Assembly (NCBI RefSeq): GCF_900109365.1
Contig: NZ_FNZR01000004.1
Location: 1 to 64,000, forward strand
DNA: 64,000 nt
Origin: Parapedobacter koreensis
GTDB taxonomy: Bacteria > Bacteroidota > Bacteroidia > Sphingobacteriales > Sphingobacteriaceae
Direction: 5' to 3'
The position numbers and the translations under genes are program-made. The notes under the pieces are model-generated. The model was given only the letters and a program-made list of their open reading frames with translations. It was not told the DNA's origin and searched no databases. Below, piece by piece: positions 51,804 through 61,896 of the stretch. How positions within the stretch are numbered: position 1 is the stretch's first letter; each line of letters begins with the position of its first letter.

Positions 51804-52874
51804 TTATAATAGTCTTTTGTTGGCTTTTAGAAACTTCTCTCTATAGAATTTTATCGGCTTCAAAAAAGATTTGAGTGATTCCCTGGCAAGCTGAGCATGA
51901 TGCTTGTATGTCTCTTCATGCATGTTTATCGCCGATTCCATTTTTCTACATAGGTCATCGACATCACCGGGATTTACGATCATTGCTGCTGGTCCGCCGG
52001 CTTCCGGTAAACCACCGTCATTAGAGACAATTGCCGGCACCCCAACGCTTCTTGCCTCAATAGGAGTTAGGCCGAGATCTTCCTTGGTGTTTGCCGGAGC
52101 CAAAAGCCATTTAGAAGAAGCGAGCAGTATATTTTTATCATCTTCATTCATAAATCCGGGTAGATTTATTTTGTTTAAAAGATTGTGTTTTTTGATTAAT
52201 GTAATTATTTTTTGCCTGATGGGGCCGTCACCGACTATTGTTAATGGCCATGTGTTATCATTAGTATTCAGTCGAGCATATGCTTCAACAATTTCTTCTA
52301 TACCTTTATTTTTAATCCATCTTCCTATAAATACAAATCCCTTTCGTTTTTCTGGGATAACATATTGAATTGGCAACTTACAAACCGTTGGTACGCATTG
52401 GCTATTTTTTCTTTTTCTTTTTGATTCCCAGGTGTTCCACACATAGTTTGAATTATACCATCGTTCATTGGCCAAACGTATCGTCATATTCCAAATGATC
52501 TGACGCAGGCTAAATTTACTCTTGAATCTTCGATTGTGTATCGTTAAATAAATACGTTTTTTTAATGCATAAGCTGGCAAGATAATATCTGGTGACGCAT
52601 TTTGACCATGTATTACATCTGCCCATTTTATTAAGGGCAAAAGATTTTTAGAACCTTTGTTGATAAAATGTAACTCGCGACACGCTTGATCGGCCATTGA
52701 TATTAACTGTTCACTTGGTTCTACGTTTGATACTAGTTTGTAGCATAATTTTACATTAAATTCATTCCATGTGGAAGCTGCATCAGCAATCGCAATCATA
52801 AATGCCTCGATCCCGCCGTAAACGCCTTGAGATGAGCCTATTATTAGTAAATTTATTTTTTTACTTACTTTCAT
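51804..52874 (-). CDS. Family 4 glycosyltransferase
   Basis: The 356-residue GT4 enzyme has I-G-S-S-Q-G-V-Y-G-G-I-E-A-F at the N-terminus, then F-V-F-I-G-R-W-I-K-N-K-G and T-I-V-G-D-G-P-I-R-Q-K-I. The E-x7-E region is A-N-T-K-E-D-L-G-L-T-P-I-E-A-R-S-V-G. Overlaps the next upstream gene by 14 bases. Substrate unknown. Confidence 0.85.
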   Translation of the reverse strand: MKVSKKINLLIIGSSQGVYGGIEAFMIAIADAASTWNEFNVKLCYKLVSNVEPSEQLISMADQACRELHFINKGSKNLLPLIKWADVIHGQNASPDIILPAYALKKRIYLTIHNRRFKSKFSLRQIIWNMTIRLANERWYNSNYVWNTWESKRKRKNSQCVPTVCKLPIQYVIPEKRKGFVFIGRWIKNKGIEEIVEAYARLNTNDNTWPLTIVGDGPIRQKIITLIKKHNLLNKINLPGFMNEDDKNILLASSKWLLAPANTKEDLGLTPIEARSVGVPAIVSNDGGLPEAGGPAAMIVNPGDVDDLCRKMESAINMHEETYKHHAQLARESLKSFLKPIKFYREKFLKANKRLL

Positions 52875-54021
52875 TTAAAATTGTTAATTTATCGACATAG
52901 AATTTAGCAACATAGGGCAACCTGCTTTCAGGCTCTCTAGATCTCCGCGATTCCATGGCTCTCTCTATATCATCTTGTGATAGTACTTGAAATAGCCCCT
53001 TTTTCTCTAATTCATTCGATTTGTAACTGGTGTCGCTACTAGATATAAGGATGGGTATAGAACGTTCTAACCAAGCGGCTGCGGAACCACTTTTATCAAT
53101 GCCTTCTGCAGGTGTAGTAGAAACAGCAATTTTGATATGAGTAAATAATCTATTCAAGATATCTTCATCCTGCTCTCCTATTTCAATCAGGTTTGCTTTA
53201 ATAGTTTTGGAAGCTCTTTTTAGAATATCTATGTTTTTTGAAACACCTGCTTGGATGATATTTATATTTAGTCCTTTTTTTCTTGCAAAACCAGAAATGT
53301 GTAGAAAAAGATCTTCTAATTCACAGTTGGAATAAATGGAACCAAAAAAACCAATATTGATTGTGTCGGATGATTTTAACATATATGTAGCTTGTTGATC
53401 TATTTTAGCTTTCCATTTTTCATCGGAGGCGAGAGCGTTATGCGATATGTTGCCAAAAATTGGGATAACGTTTATGTTTTTTATTTTTATAGATTCTAAT
53501 CTTTCTTTATAAGACACTGTGCTTGTGAAAATTTTCTTGGGTTTTAATACCGTAACAGTATTTTTTAGCACAATTTTTTGACCAAATCCTAATACTTTTT
53601 CTTTTAATGTCGACTTCTTCGCCATTCCACACCATAATTCGTGAAACATTATTTGCCATTGGACATCTTTTATCGATGATTTTAATCGATAGCTCAAGCC
53701 AAAACAGAGGCCTTTAGTATGGAAAGAAAAAGGGACGTATTGGAGACTAACCCAATCTGGGCGTTGATATCGTACGAATTTGACAATTTCTTCTTTTTTC
53801 TGAGACCATGAAAGGTCTTTTGGCAGTCTTAATGTTGGTACAGCAATGTGTTTTTGCAGTGTCTCATTGATAATGTCGTTGATGTGTTTATCATTTATCG
53901 CTATGATGGAGACCGAATTGCCAAATTGAATCAGCTGTTTCGCAAGATGTCGAGTGTAGTCACCTACACCATCTTTACCAAGCTCAAGTGAACCACAAAT
54001 GAAAAGAATATTAGTATACAT
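52861..54021 (-). CDS. Glycosyltransferase-like protein, GT4-type
   Basis: The 386-residue protein begins L-F-I-C-G-S-L-E-L-G-K-D-G-V-G-D-Y-T-R. It has the F-H-E-L-W-C-G motif shared with the protein at 49587-50684, so the two are probable paralogs. The C-terminal domain has I-G-F-F-G-S-I-Y-S-N-C and P-A-E-G-I-D-K-S-G-S-A-A-A-W-L-E. Conserved GT4 donor residues are weak, so the activity is inferred from position and fold. Confidence 0.7.
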   Translation of the reverse strand: MYTNILFICGSLELGKDGVGDYTRHLAKQLIQFGNSVSIIAINDKHINDIINETLQKHIAVPTLRLPKDLSWSQKKEEIVKFVRYQRPDWVSLQYVPFSFHTKGLCFGLSYRLKSSIKDVQWQIMFHELWCGMAKKSTLKEKVLGFGQKIVLKNTVTVLKPKKIFTSTVSYKERLESIKIKNINVIPIFGNISHNALASDEKWKAKIDQQATYMLKSSDTINIGFFGSIYSNCELEDLFLHISGFARKKGLNINIIQAGVSKNIDILKRASKTIKANLIEIGEQDEDILNRLFTHIKIAVSTTPAEGIDKSGSAAAWLERSIPILISSSDTSYKSNELEKKGLFQVLSQDDIERAMESRRSREPESRLPYVAKFYVDKLTILNESK

Positions 54022-54045
54022 TGACAGTTTGATGGTGAATTTTTT

Positions 54046-54966
54046 TCATTCTCTGGATCTGGAAAATAATAATAACAGAAGCCTTCTAATTCCTCCAAGA
54101 GTGAGAATTTTTCCTTTGTGCCACTGCTCAAAATATATTTTAAAAGCATCTCGTCTTTTTCCTATTCTTATAGCTTGTACAATTGCGATGGGTGCTTTTA
54201 TTTTTAATACATGATTTCGGTAGTCGAAATCTTTGGCTGGTAAATCAAGCGCTTTAATGAGTTTGTAAGATTGATATGCTGAATCAGTACCATTCCTGGC
54301 AACTGAATTTTTACTGATTCGATATTTAGCAATGTAGTGATCAATATAATAGAATTTATAATTGCTTAAACCCAATTGAAGACCAAAGTTGAAATCACCG
54401 GCATTACCTACTTTCTCTTTACTACTATACTTGGTTTTTTTTGCTATATATGTGTCTATCAAATAGCCATTATTGGGGAATTGTTGTACTATTGCTGCTT
54501 CAATAGGGGATAGAACAGTTCCTTCATAATCTTTGGTGCGGAAAAAGCGCTCGTTAAAACCATCAATGTTTAGGTCTTCACCTGCGTCATTTATGAGCAT
54601 TTGTTTTCCGTAACTAACTTGTATTGAAGGATCGGATTCATTTAAATTAACCAATGTTTCTAATGCATCTGGAAACAACAAATCATCGTCATGTAATAAC
54701 ATGAATTTATTGCCTTCTGTCTTTTCAATCAGCGAGTTAACATTAGCTAGCTGACCTAATGATGGTTGATTTTGAAAATATCTGATTATTACATTTTGTG
54801 ATTTATTACGATTAATATTTTCGACAATTAATTTGGATTTGTTGCCTTGTGAATCATCACCTATGATTATTTCGTAAGGCAAAAACGTTTGATTAAGACA
54901 TGATTCTATTGCCTCTTTTAAAAAATGTGGCCTGTTGTATGTCGGGATGCATATCGATATTTTCAT
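54046..54966 (-). CDS. Family 2 glycosyltransferase
   Basis: The 306-residue GT-A enzyme has I-C-I-P-T-Y-N-R-P-H-F-L-K-E-A-I and E-I-I-I-G-D-D-S-Q-G-N. Its D-D-D metal motif is in M-L-L-H-D-D-D-L-L-F. Its end lies 25 bases before the next gene's stop region, and its start is 3 bases after the hexapeptide gene's stop. Confidence 0.85.
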   Translation of the reverse strand: MKISICIPTYNRPHFLKEAIESCLNQTFLPYEIIIGDDSQGNKSKLIVENINRNKSQNVIIRYFQNQPSLGQLANVNSLIEKTEGNKFMLLHDDDLLFPDALETLVNLNESDPSIQVSYGKQMLINDAGEDLNIDGFNERFFRTKDYEGTVLSPIEAAIVQQFPNNGYLIDTYIAKKTKYSSKEKVGNAGDFNFGLQLGLSNYKFYYIDHYIAKYRISKNSVARNGTDSAYQSYKLIKALDLPAKDFDYRNHVLKIKAPIAIVQAIRIGKRRDAFKIYFEQWHKGKILTLGGIRRLLLLLFSRSRE

Positions 54967-54968
54967 AC

Positions 54969-55511
54969 TTATTGAAATAGTCGTCTATAGGACGCGTTGT
55001 AAGTAAGCCCTTTGATTCTAGTTCCAATTGGCCTTGCAGGATTTCCAGCGACAACTGTATAAGGCGAAACGTCTTTTGTGACGATTGACCCTGCTCCGAC
55101 TACTCCGCCCTCATTGATGATAACCCCAGGTAAAATAATAGCCCTTGTACCTATAAATACATAGTCCATTATTTTTACGGGATTTTTCTTTCCTTTAAAG
55201 ATCTTTGTGTTATTTAAATCGTGACTTGCCGTAAGAATAAGAACATCCTGCGAGATTGATACATTTGAACCTATATATATATGACCTCTGTTGTCGAGCC
55301 GACATTTAGGGTTTATTACGGAATGGTCTCCCATTGTAAAGTTATTGGAACAATCGAAAATGCAACTCATATGAATACTTGCGTCTTTACCAATCTTAAA
55401 CCTCATTAGCTTTCGATAGTACCATAATCTATATGTATGGCTGGGTATCTTGTTAGTAATATTATTGCAGATATACATTTTTAATTCAGACGCAAACATT
55501 TTGAGTTTCAT
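54969..55511 (-). CDS. Hexapeptide-repeat acetyltransferase
   Basis: The 180-residue protein has an N-terminal helical part and beta-helix repeats (M-G-D-H-S-V-I-N-P-K, I-G-S-N-V-S-I-S-Q-D-V, I-G-T-R-A-I-I-L-P-G-V, G-A-G-S-I-V-T-K-D). It ends V-A-G-N-P-A-R-P-I-G, typical of WbbJ/WcaF-type sugar O-acetyltransferases. It belongs to the operon. Confidence 0.85.
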   Translation of the reverse strand: MKLKMFASELKMYICNNITNKIPSHTYRLWYYRKLMRFKIGKDASIHMSCIFDCSNNFTMGDHSVINPKCRLDNRGHIYIGSNVSISQDVLILTASHDLNNTKIFKGKKNPVKIMDYVFIGTRAIILPGVIINEGGVVGAGSIVTKDVSPYTVVAGNPARPIGTRIKGLTYNASYRRLFQ

Positions 55512-55522
55512 GAATTCATCAA

Positions 55523-56638
55523 TTAATTCCAGAATTTATCCAAAATTTCATTCATATTAAATTGGTCACGTGCAAGCTCTTTTGCATTAGATGAATGTTG
55601 ATTAATGTCTCTTAGACATAGCAGTAAATCATCCTTTACTTCGGTCACATTCAATGATTCACATATGGTAGCAGCATCCCACTTATGCAATAGATTAGCG
55701 GCGGCACTATTTTCCGGACCATGATAGAAGATTGATCCTTTTGCAGTTAAGTAACTGATCATCTTGGTGGACATGCTATATAGGTAAAATTCGGGGACTG
55801 TGAACTTCATTGGCAGATATAAAATAGTCGCAGCATCAATTTCCTTTTTGATTTCTTCATCGCTCACAAAGTCACTATTATAAACGACGCGAAATTTAAC
55901 ATCATTTAAGAAGTTAAGTTTTTGTGTCCCACGCAAAATTAATTTAATAGAAACGCCTTCTTCCGCTATCATATTAAGCGCTTTGGCCAACGCCTTAAAA
56001 TTTGGGTAGTAATCGATATGCAGTAACCCTGCGAAATAAACTACAAACTGTTTATCATCTATGTGTCTTAATGGTTGTGAACGTTCCATCATGTAGATTC
56101 CATCTGTTATAACTTCAAATGGTAATGACCCAAATAATCGCTGATATTCATTTCCCAATTCTTGAGATATACAAAATCTTTTCTTTGCGCTATTCCAAAG
56201 AAATTTGGTGTCTTCAAACGTACTACATAATGAATAATGATCGTGGAAAGAAACCCAAATTGATTTGTTATGAAGTAGATCTCCTCGTGACTTGCTTAAA
56301 AACGCGCAAAATTTCCCATGGTTAATAATGTGTATGACGTCAAATTCTAAATCTTTAATGATGGCCAAAAGACGCTTTTCAACCAGTCTTTTGCCAAGTG
56401 TCATTCTTAAATAAGAGAAGATATTTCGAAATTTCCACCTAACCCATTTTCTGTGTAATGGGTGCCAATTAATTCTTATTTCTGTTATCAAACCCTCTTT
56501 GGGTTTCGATATAGAAGGAGAAACATATATAGCTGTAATTTTTTTTTCTTTTCCATGAAAGAGCCTTCTTAACACGCGGCCAGATCCACCATTCTCATAT
56601 ATAGAACTCGGCTGTATGGATAATAATTTCATAAGCAA
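55523..56638 (-). CDS. Glycosyltransferase, GT4-like
   Basis: The 371-residue protein begins K-L-L-S-I-Q-P-S-S-I-Y-E-N-G-G-S-G-R-V-L-R. A donor-like half contains F-V-V-Y-F-A-G-L-L-H-I-D-Y-Y-P-N and Y-L-P-M-K-F-T. The E-x7-E region is not clear. It lies between other transferases, 11 bases after the acetyltransferase gene. The start may be M3. Substrate unknown. Confidence 0.7.
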   Translation of the reverse strand: MLMKLLSIQPSSIYENGGSGRVLRRLFHGKEKKITAIYVSPSISKPKEGLITEIRINWHPLHRKWVRWKFRNIFSYLRMTLGKRLVEKRLLAIIKDLEFDVIHIINHGKFCAFLSKSRGDLLHNKSIWVSFHDHYSLCSTFEDTKFLWNSAKKRFCISQELGNEYQRLFGSLPFEVITDGIYMMERSQPLRHIDDKQFVVYFAGLLHIDYYPNFKALAKALNMIAEEGVSIKLILRGTQKLNFLNDVKFRVVYNSDFVSDEEIKKEIDAATILYLPMKFTVPEFYLYSMSTKMISYLTAKGSIFYHGPENSAAANLLHKWDAATICESLNVTEVKDDLLLCLRDINQHSSNAKELARDQFNMNEILDKFWN

Positions 56639-56661
56639 GACTTTGTATCTATTGTTTTGTT

Positions 56662-57822
56662 CTACAAACTCATTAAAAAATTTGCTGCGTATCGCTCAAT
56701 AGTAAATTTGTCTACTACAAGTTTCTGAGCGGTTGAACTAATCGACTGATAACGGATAGAGTCTTTCATTAAGAGTAATATGCCATGAACTAAATTTTCA
56801 GCACCCCCAGTATAAAGATAACCGGTTTTTAAATGTTGTATTAGCTCACTAGTGCCACCACTATCATATGCTAAAACAGGTACTTTGAATGCCATACTCT
56901 CTATTGTCACTCGTCCCATTCCTTCATTTTTTGAGCATACTAATGTTAAATCCGCATTTGCATATAAATCTTTTAAGTTGTTCTTAAAACCGATAAAACG
57001 GACAACTTTTTCAAGATTGTTTTGTTCTATATATTTAGTTAAATTCTCGTAATACTCCCCCTTTGTATCCCCTGCAATGGTTAAATTGCAAGAATAACCT
57101 CTATTAATAAGTATATTTATAGCATCGATTGCATCTAATTGATTTTTTGCTTTAGAAATGGTTCCTACGATTAAAAACTGCCATCGATTTTTATTGAACG
57201 ATTTGAGGCCCTCAATTGGTATTGCTGTACTGGAAATTACGCCGTTATAAACAATAACAGAAGGACAAGTTATCCCTCTTTTGATTACACAATAGTCATT
57301 GATTGCGTTGGATATGGATATAATTTTCCATGCTTTGTCTGCCCAAAATTTCAGGTATTTAAAACCTAATGAGTAATATAAGTCATAGTCCTTATCTATG
57401 AATTCTCTAAAATGCCAGATATGTTTGATTCTAGTTATCGCTGAAACATAGGCACCAAAACAAAAAACAGATGAATTTGAATGGATATAATTTATTTTGT
57501 TTTTTTTACAGAGACGTGCGACAACTAATGTATACCACATATTAACGGTAAATTCCTTTAATGTATAAAAGAAAGTTGCCTTGTAACCTTTTTGGCCTAT
57601 CGATCGGATGTCTTGGGCAAATGGTATGCAGTAGTATTTTACTCCGATTTCTTCTAATACTAATGAAATGGGGCTTGTGTGGTTTTTTTTGTCAGTACGC
57701 AATATAACCGTCCAGTTGATACTTCTTTTTGTACCTTCTATAAGATTAAGTAAAGAGCGATTGGCTCCGTATAGCGCAGTATAGTGCGTTATTGACAACA
57801 TGTTTATTTTGACTGCAGCCAC
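56662..57822 (-). CDS. Family 4 glycosyltransferase
   Basis: The 386-residue GT4 enzyme has Y-G-A-N-R-S-L-L-N-L at the N-terminus and V-G-T-I-S-K-A-K-N-Q-L-D-A-I, L-T-I-A-G-D-T and V-C-S-K-N-E-G-M-G-R-V-T-I-E-S-M in the donor-binding half. Its start lies 2 bases after the pyruvyltransferase gene's stop. Substrate unknown. Confidence 0.85.
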   Translation of the reverse strand: MAAVKINMLSITHYTALYGANRSLLNLIEGTKRSINWTVILRTDKKNHTSPISLVLEEIGVKYYCIPFAQDIRSIGQKGYKATFFYTLKEFTVNMWYTLVVARLCKKNKINYIHSNSSVFCFGAYVSAITRIKHIWHFREFIDKDYDLYYSLGFKYLKFWADKAWKIISISNAINDYCVIKRGITCPSVIVYNGVISSTAIPIEGLKSFNKNRWQFLIVGTISKAKNQLDAIDAINILINRGYSCNLTIAGDTKGEYYENLTKYIEQNNLEKVVRFIGFKNNLKDLYANADLTLVCSKNEGMGRVTIESMAFKVPVLAYDSGGTSELIQHLKTGYLYTGGAENLVHGILLLMKDSIRYQSISSTAQKLVVDKFTIERYAANFLMSL

Positions 57823-57824
57823 AA

Positions 57825-58973
57825 TTAATTGTTCTTTATGACTTCAAATACTTGTTCCCACATCTCTTCCGACAGTTGTTTTTGCCTCTTACTAGCCAAG
57901 GCCAATTTTTCGGATACCTTATTGGCTGTTTTATCCTCTATGACCATTTTCAGTTTTTTGTTTAACTCTTCAGAGTGGAAATCGCTGTTTGTAATCAAAC
58001 CTTCTTCGAAATCATAATCTGCCATGAGGGCTTGATATTTATGGCTCCAGCCAATACATAAACTAGGTATATTTTGAGAAAGTGCACTGACTAATCCATG
58101 GAATCTAGATGTAATGACTGCTTTGGACTTTCCAATAATGCCCTTTATAATCAGTGGATTATTATTCTGAACGATCGAGATTCTTAAATGGTAATATTCA
58201 TTGACATCATGAGCCAATTGTAAATCTTTTACTCCTTCATGTATTAGGAAAAAAGGTTTTTTGTCAGCATTTTGAATATATCTCACAATTTTGTTTAATA
58301 TTTCAAGGTAAGCTTGTCTTTCATGAAAGACATTGGATTCCAGTAATTTATAATTTGGAATTACTGCTACCTCATGTTCAGTCGAGTCAAAACTAGTAGG
58401 GACAACTCCTTTTACGAGATTAGTAAAATCCGGCTTTAAGAAAATGTTTTCTTTGAAAGATTTTAGTGGTTCCAAATACTTAAAAGAAAACGGATCTCTG
58501 GCAAAAACTAGGTCAGCTTCACGGAGTATGATTCCCATCTTGGACACCAGATTAGGATCTGAAAAGGGCCCAAAAGCTTGTGGAAGCAAGATGATTTTTT
58601 TTCCTTCTTGCTTCCAAGCTTGGATATGGTCGGCTAGTCTGCTTCCTGCGGCAGACGCACCCCAAAAATCACCAAATGCAAACCCAGATCCGTCTAGAAC
58701 TACATTAACTTCCGAAGGTAAGACAATTTTGAAAGATCGTCTTATTGATTTTGGAATTAACTTACTCCATTTTTGACTGAAAATCCCATGCCGGATCGGG
58801 CCCACTTTTGTATAAATTCCTAACGCACGTTGCTTTGAAACAGGTGCATTGCCTGACTTTTCCATAGCAAAAATCGCCTGGGGCCATTTCTGCCTAATCT
58901 TTTGAATAATGGCGTGTAACATTAGTTCGGCACCTTTGTTATAAAATTCTACGCCTCTTAGTTCAATAATCAT
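57825..58973 (-). CDS. Polysaccharide pyruvyl transferase family protein
   Basis: The 382-residue protein begins I-I-E-L-R-G-V-E-F-Y-N-K-G-A-E-L-M, the PS_pyruv_trans signature. It continues with V-N-V-V-L-D-G-S-G-F-A-F-G-D and I-L-L-P-Q-A-F-G-P-F, and has T-S-R-F-H-G-L-V-S-A-L in the C-terminal half. Members add pyruvate ketals to exopolysaccharide sugars using PEP. A nitroreductase-family gene lies upstream, a pairing seen in several exopolysaccharide clusters. Confidence 0.85.
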   Translation of the reverse strand: MIIELRGVEFYNKGAELMLHAIIQKIRQKWPQAIFAMEKSGNAPVSKQRALGIYTKVGPIRHGIFSQKWSKLIPKSIRRSFKIVLPSEVNVVLDGSGFAFGDFWGASAAGSRLADHIQAWKQEGKKIILLPQAFGPFSDPNLVSKMGIILREADLVFARDPFSFKYLEPLKSFKENIFLKPDFTNLVKGVVPTSFDSTEHEVAVIPNYKLLESNVFHERQAYLEILNKIVRYIQNADKKPFFLIHEGVKDLQLAHDVNEYYHLRISIVQNNNPLIIKGIIGKSKAVITSRFHGLVSALSQNIPSLCIGWSHKYQALMADYDFEEGLITNSDFHSEELNKKLKMVIEDKTANKVSEKLALASKRQKQLSEEMWEQVFEVIKNN

Positions 58974-58985
58974 AATATTGTTTGA

Positions 58986-60065
58986 CTAGCTGTTATATTT
59001 GCGAAGATCATTAAGGGTTCTTTTTTCAGAAAACGCAACCATACCTTCTGGATCTGCATACCCCACTCCCATGCACATTATGGGTCTTTGATGACTATTA
59101 AGATTCAGAAATTTTGCCATTTTTATTTCCAAAACTTCGATATCAGGCCAATTAATCGCACAACTTCCCAATCCTAAAGTTTCTAAGGCGAGCATAAATG
59201 ACATAGCAGCAAGTGAAGCATCAATGTATATGATATGCCTATCGCGCTCATCGAAATACGCATCTAAGTTGCCTACTAATACAGCGAAAATAGGAATATT
59301 TTGAGCATATCCGATTGTTCCGTTAGGCAGAGAGGCCCCTTCGTTTACCAGCTCTTTTTGGTCAAATATTCTAAATTCAAAAGGTTGTCTATTGCACGCA
59401 CTTGGCGATTGATTAGCTGCTAATATTGCCCGATCAATTAATTCTCTATGTACAGGTTTGTCTAAGAACCATCTTACCGATCTTCGCTGCTTGCATAGTT
59501 TATAGAATTCATCGTAGGAAATGTTGCTGTTATTCTCTTTAAGTCGGAAATAAGGAATGAATTTGTCCGTTGACGCATATTTTAATATAGATGAGGGCTT
59601 TGATTGAATAATATTAACAAATCGCTCACTCAATTTTATTAATAGAGCGTCGTGAGTGGCATCTGTGACTAGAAAGTATTCGCTTAAAACATCATGAAAC
59701 CATTTAAGTTGCTGATTATCAATTTTATTTGTTAAAGCGGTTTTCCAAATTTCTTCAAAACTGTCGACAGTTTCTTCTATATAGTCTTTTCCAAAGATAG
59801 GCCTCCGTGGACGCATTAACAATCCTTTTTCAATCCTATGTGTATTGCGAACCAATAAAAAATAGTTTGCCTTAATTACTTCTGTTTCATGTAGGTGTTT
59901 TAATTTTCCATTTAAGACTGAATGCAGTTCTCTATGAAATGCTTTATTAAAAAGCAGGTAATATAACGCCGCTCTTTTTGGTGACTTAGCACAATAAATG
60001 GCGGCTTTCTTATTTATGAAAGCTTTCGCCTTGTTTTTGATTCTTCTGATGGATTGCCTGAGCAT
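58986..60065 (-). CDS. Nitroreductase-family flavoprotein with helical N-terminus
   Basis: The 359-residue protein has a helical N-terminal half (about 1-185) and a C-terminal nitroreductase domain. That domain includes R-R-S-V-R-W-F for FMN binding, N-Q-S-P-S-A-C-N-R-Q-P-F-E-F-R, and L-G-L-G-S-C-A-I-N-W-P. It is a flavin oxidoreductase embedded between the flippase and the pyruvyltransferase genes. A link to polysaccharide modification is inferred from position; the substrate is unknown. Confidence 0.75.
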   Translation of the reverse strand: MLRQSIRRIKNKAKAFINKKAAIYCAKSPKRAALYYLLFNKAFHRELHSVLNGKLKHLHETEVIKANYFLLVRNTHRIEKGLLMRPRRPIFGKDYIEETVDSFEEIWKTALTNKIDNQQLKWFHDVLSEYFLVTDATHDALLIKLSERFVNIIQSKPSSILKYASTDKFIPYFRLKENNSNISYDEFYKLCKQRRSVRWFLDKPVHRELIDRAILAANQSPSACNRQPFEFRIFDQKELVNEGASLPNGTIGYAQNIPIFAVLVGNLDAYFDERDRHIIYIDASLAAMSFMLALETLGLGSCAINWPDIEVLEIKMAKFLNLNSHQRPIMCMGVGYADPEGMVAFSEKRTLNDLRKYNS

Positions 60066-60077
60066 AATAAACGCTAA

Positions 60078-61868
60078 CTATAGTTTTTGAAGCTGAACGA
60101 ATCGACTGAACTCGGAAGAAGATTCAGCAAGCGAGTCATAGTCACCGATATCAACGACTTTTCCTCTACTCATTAAGACAATTTTATCGGCATGTTTGAC
60201 AGTGGCGAGTCTATGCGCGACTATTAAAATCGTGTACTTTCCTTTTAGTTGTTCAATGTTTTGTTGGATAACTTTTTCAGTGTACGAGTCTAGTGCGGAT
60301 GTGGCTTCATCTAGTACCAAAACATCCACTTCCTTGAATAATTCTCGAGCAATCGAAATACGCTGCTTTTGCCCTCCACTTAGATTGACCCCATTATTGC
60401 CCAACATTGTCTCTCCTTTGAGTGATAACTCTTCAACGAAATCCAGTATCGATGCCATTTTTAAGGCAGTTTCGTATTTAGCCATCACCTCATCGCTTTT
60501 TTCGGACCAGAAAGTTACATTATTGAAAATGGTATCATTAAAAATAACAGGCTCTTGTGTTATGTATCCGATTTTTTTTTGATAAGAAGTAATGTCGATT
60601 TGATTGCGATTTATCCCATTGATAAACATACTTCCGCTTTCAGGGGCTAATAAGCCAGTCAATAAGTTGATTATTGTCGATTTGCCACCACCACTTTCGC
60701 CTACGAAAGCAACGGTTTCATTCTTATTAATGCCAAGACTAACATTATCAATTACCGGATTTTCTTTGTAACTAAAAGATACTGAATCCAATTCAATGGA
60801 ATCAATGCAATCATGGAGCTTTTCTGGGCCAATTGTTTGCTTGTGATTCGATAATTCCTTTATGAAACCTGTTATATTTTCCATAGACCCGGATACTGCC
60901 AAAAAGTTATTGTGAGCTGCCTGCATACTCATCAATGCAGTCAATGCCCTGTAGAAGAAAAGTAAACTAACAAGAATCGTAGCCAACGTTCCTCCCAAGA
61001 ATTGAACTTGGGTCAGAATGACTGCGGATACGACAATTATCAAAATGGGCTCCCGGCCTCCTAATATAATAGCGCCGTATGTGCCCAATTGTTTGTTATG
61101 CCGTTCGATAAACTCAATGGTGTTTAACATCATTTTGTTGAAAACTTCTATGTTGCCGGATACCTTTAGGTATTTAAAGTGAGCAACATACTGAATTATC
61201 AAACCTTGATAAATATTGGTGCCTTTGGTGAGTTTAATTGAGGCTTTTTTGGTTTTACCAAAAAGTACTTTGAACAATATATTCGTCAATAAACCGCCGA
61301 TTGTAATGAGAATGGCGAATTTTGAATCTAAGAGAAACGCAAAAGACATATAAACGATAACCAATACGAGGTGCTGGATGATAGCAAAATATTGTTCATA
61401 GGCTTGCGTTATTTTTACAACCTCTCCAGACAAGACATTTTGTATTCGGCCAGCGTCCATTTGGATAAAGGACTTATACGGGATTGCACTCAGATTGAAA
61501 GTAAGTTTCTTACGGATACTTTTAATAAAAAACTGTTTCAAAGACACGTCATACCGACTATTTACGTATAAAGCAAATCCCTTAAGAATGAAAAATAAGC
61601 AAATTAACAATAGCACAGCACCAAGTGTGAGTTCGATACCAAGATGGTTCATTCCCCGCAATATAAAATCGAGATTCCCTAACGCGTTTGGATCTGCTTT
61701 CGTGCTATCATCAACCATTTGCAGAAGTGGAAGAAACATCGCTAAGCCAAAGCCATCAAGTAGTCCTACTGTAATGCTTAAGGCTACTTTATAAAAAATC
61801 CGATTTCTTAAGTAGGAATAAAAGAAATGAAAATTTTGAAAGTATTTTTTTATGAGATTCTTTAACAT
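60078..61868 (-). CDS. ABC transporter with fused permease and ATPase (PglK/MsbA-like flippase)
   Basis: The 596-residue protein has an N-terminal six-helix transmembrane domain (about 20-330). A C-terminal ATPase has Walker A G-E-S-G-G-G-K-S-T, the signature L-S-G-G-Q-K-Q-R and Walker B V-L-V-L-D-E-A-T-S-A-L-D. The layout matches lipid-linked oligosaccharide flippases and is the only exporter in the cluster, so it probably flips repeat units across the inner membrane. A Wzx was not seen. Confidence 0.85.
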   Translation of the reverse strand: MLKNLIKKYFQNFHFFYSYLRNRIFYKVALSITVGLLDGFGLAMFLPLLQMVDDSTKADPNALGNLDFILRGMNHLGIELTLGAVLLLICLFFILKGFALYVNSRYDVSLKQFFIKSIRKKLTFNLSAIPYKSFIQMDAGRIQNVLSGEVVKITQAYEQYFAIIQHLVLVIVYMSFAFLLDSKFAILITIGGLLTNILFKVLFGKTKKASIKLTKGTNIYQGLIIQYVAHFKYLKVSGNIEVFNKMMLNTIEFIERHNKQLGTYGAIILGGREPILIIVVSAVILTQVQFLGGTLATILVSLLFFYRALTALMSMQAAHNNFLAVSGSMENITGFIKELSNHKQTIGPEKLHDCIDSIELDSVSFSYKENPVIDNVSLGINKNETVAFVGESGGGKSTIINLLTGLLAPESGSMFINGINRNQIDITSYQKKIGYITQEPVIFNDTIFNNVTFWSEKSDEVMAKYETALKMASILDFVEELSLKGETMLGNNGVNLSGGQKQRISIARELFKEVDVLVLDEATSALDSYTEKVIQQNIEQLKGKYTILIVAHRLATVKHADKIVLMSRGKVVDIGDYDSLAESSSEFSRFVQLQKL

Positions 61869-61896
61869 ATTCTAAAAGTTAGAATAGTGGAGTTAA

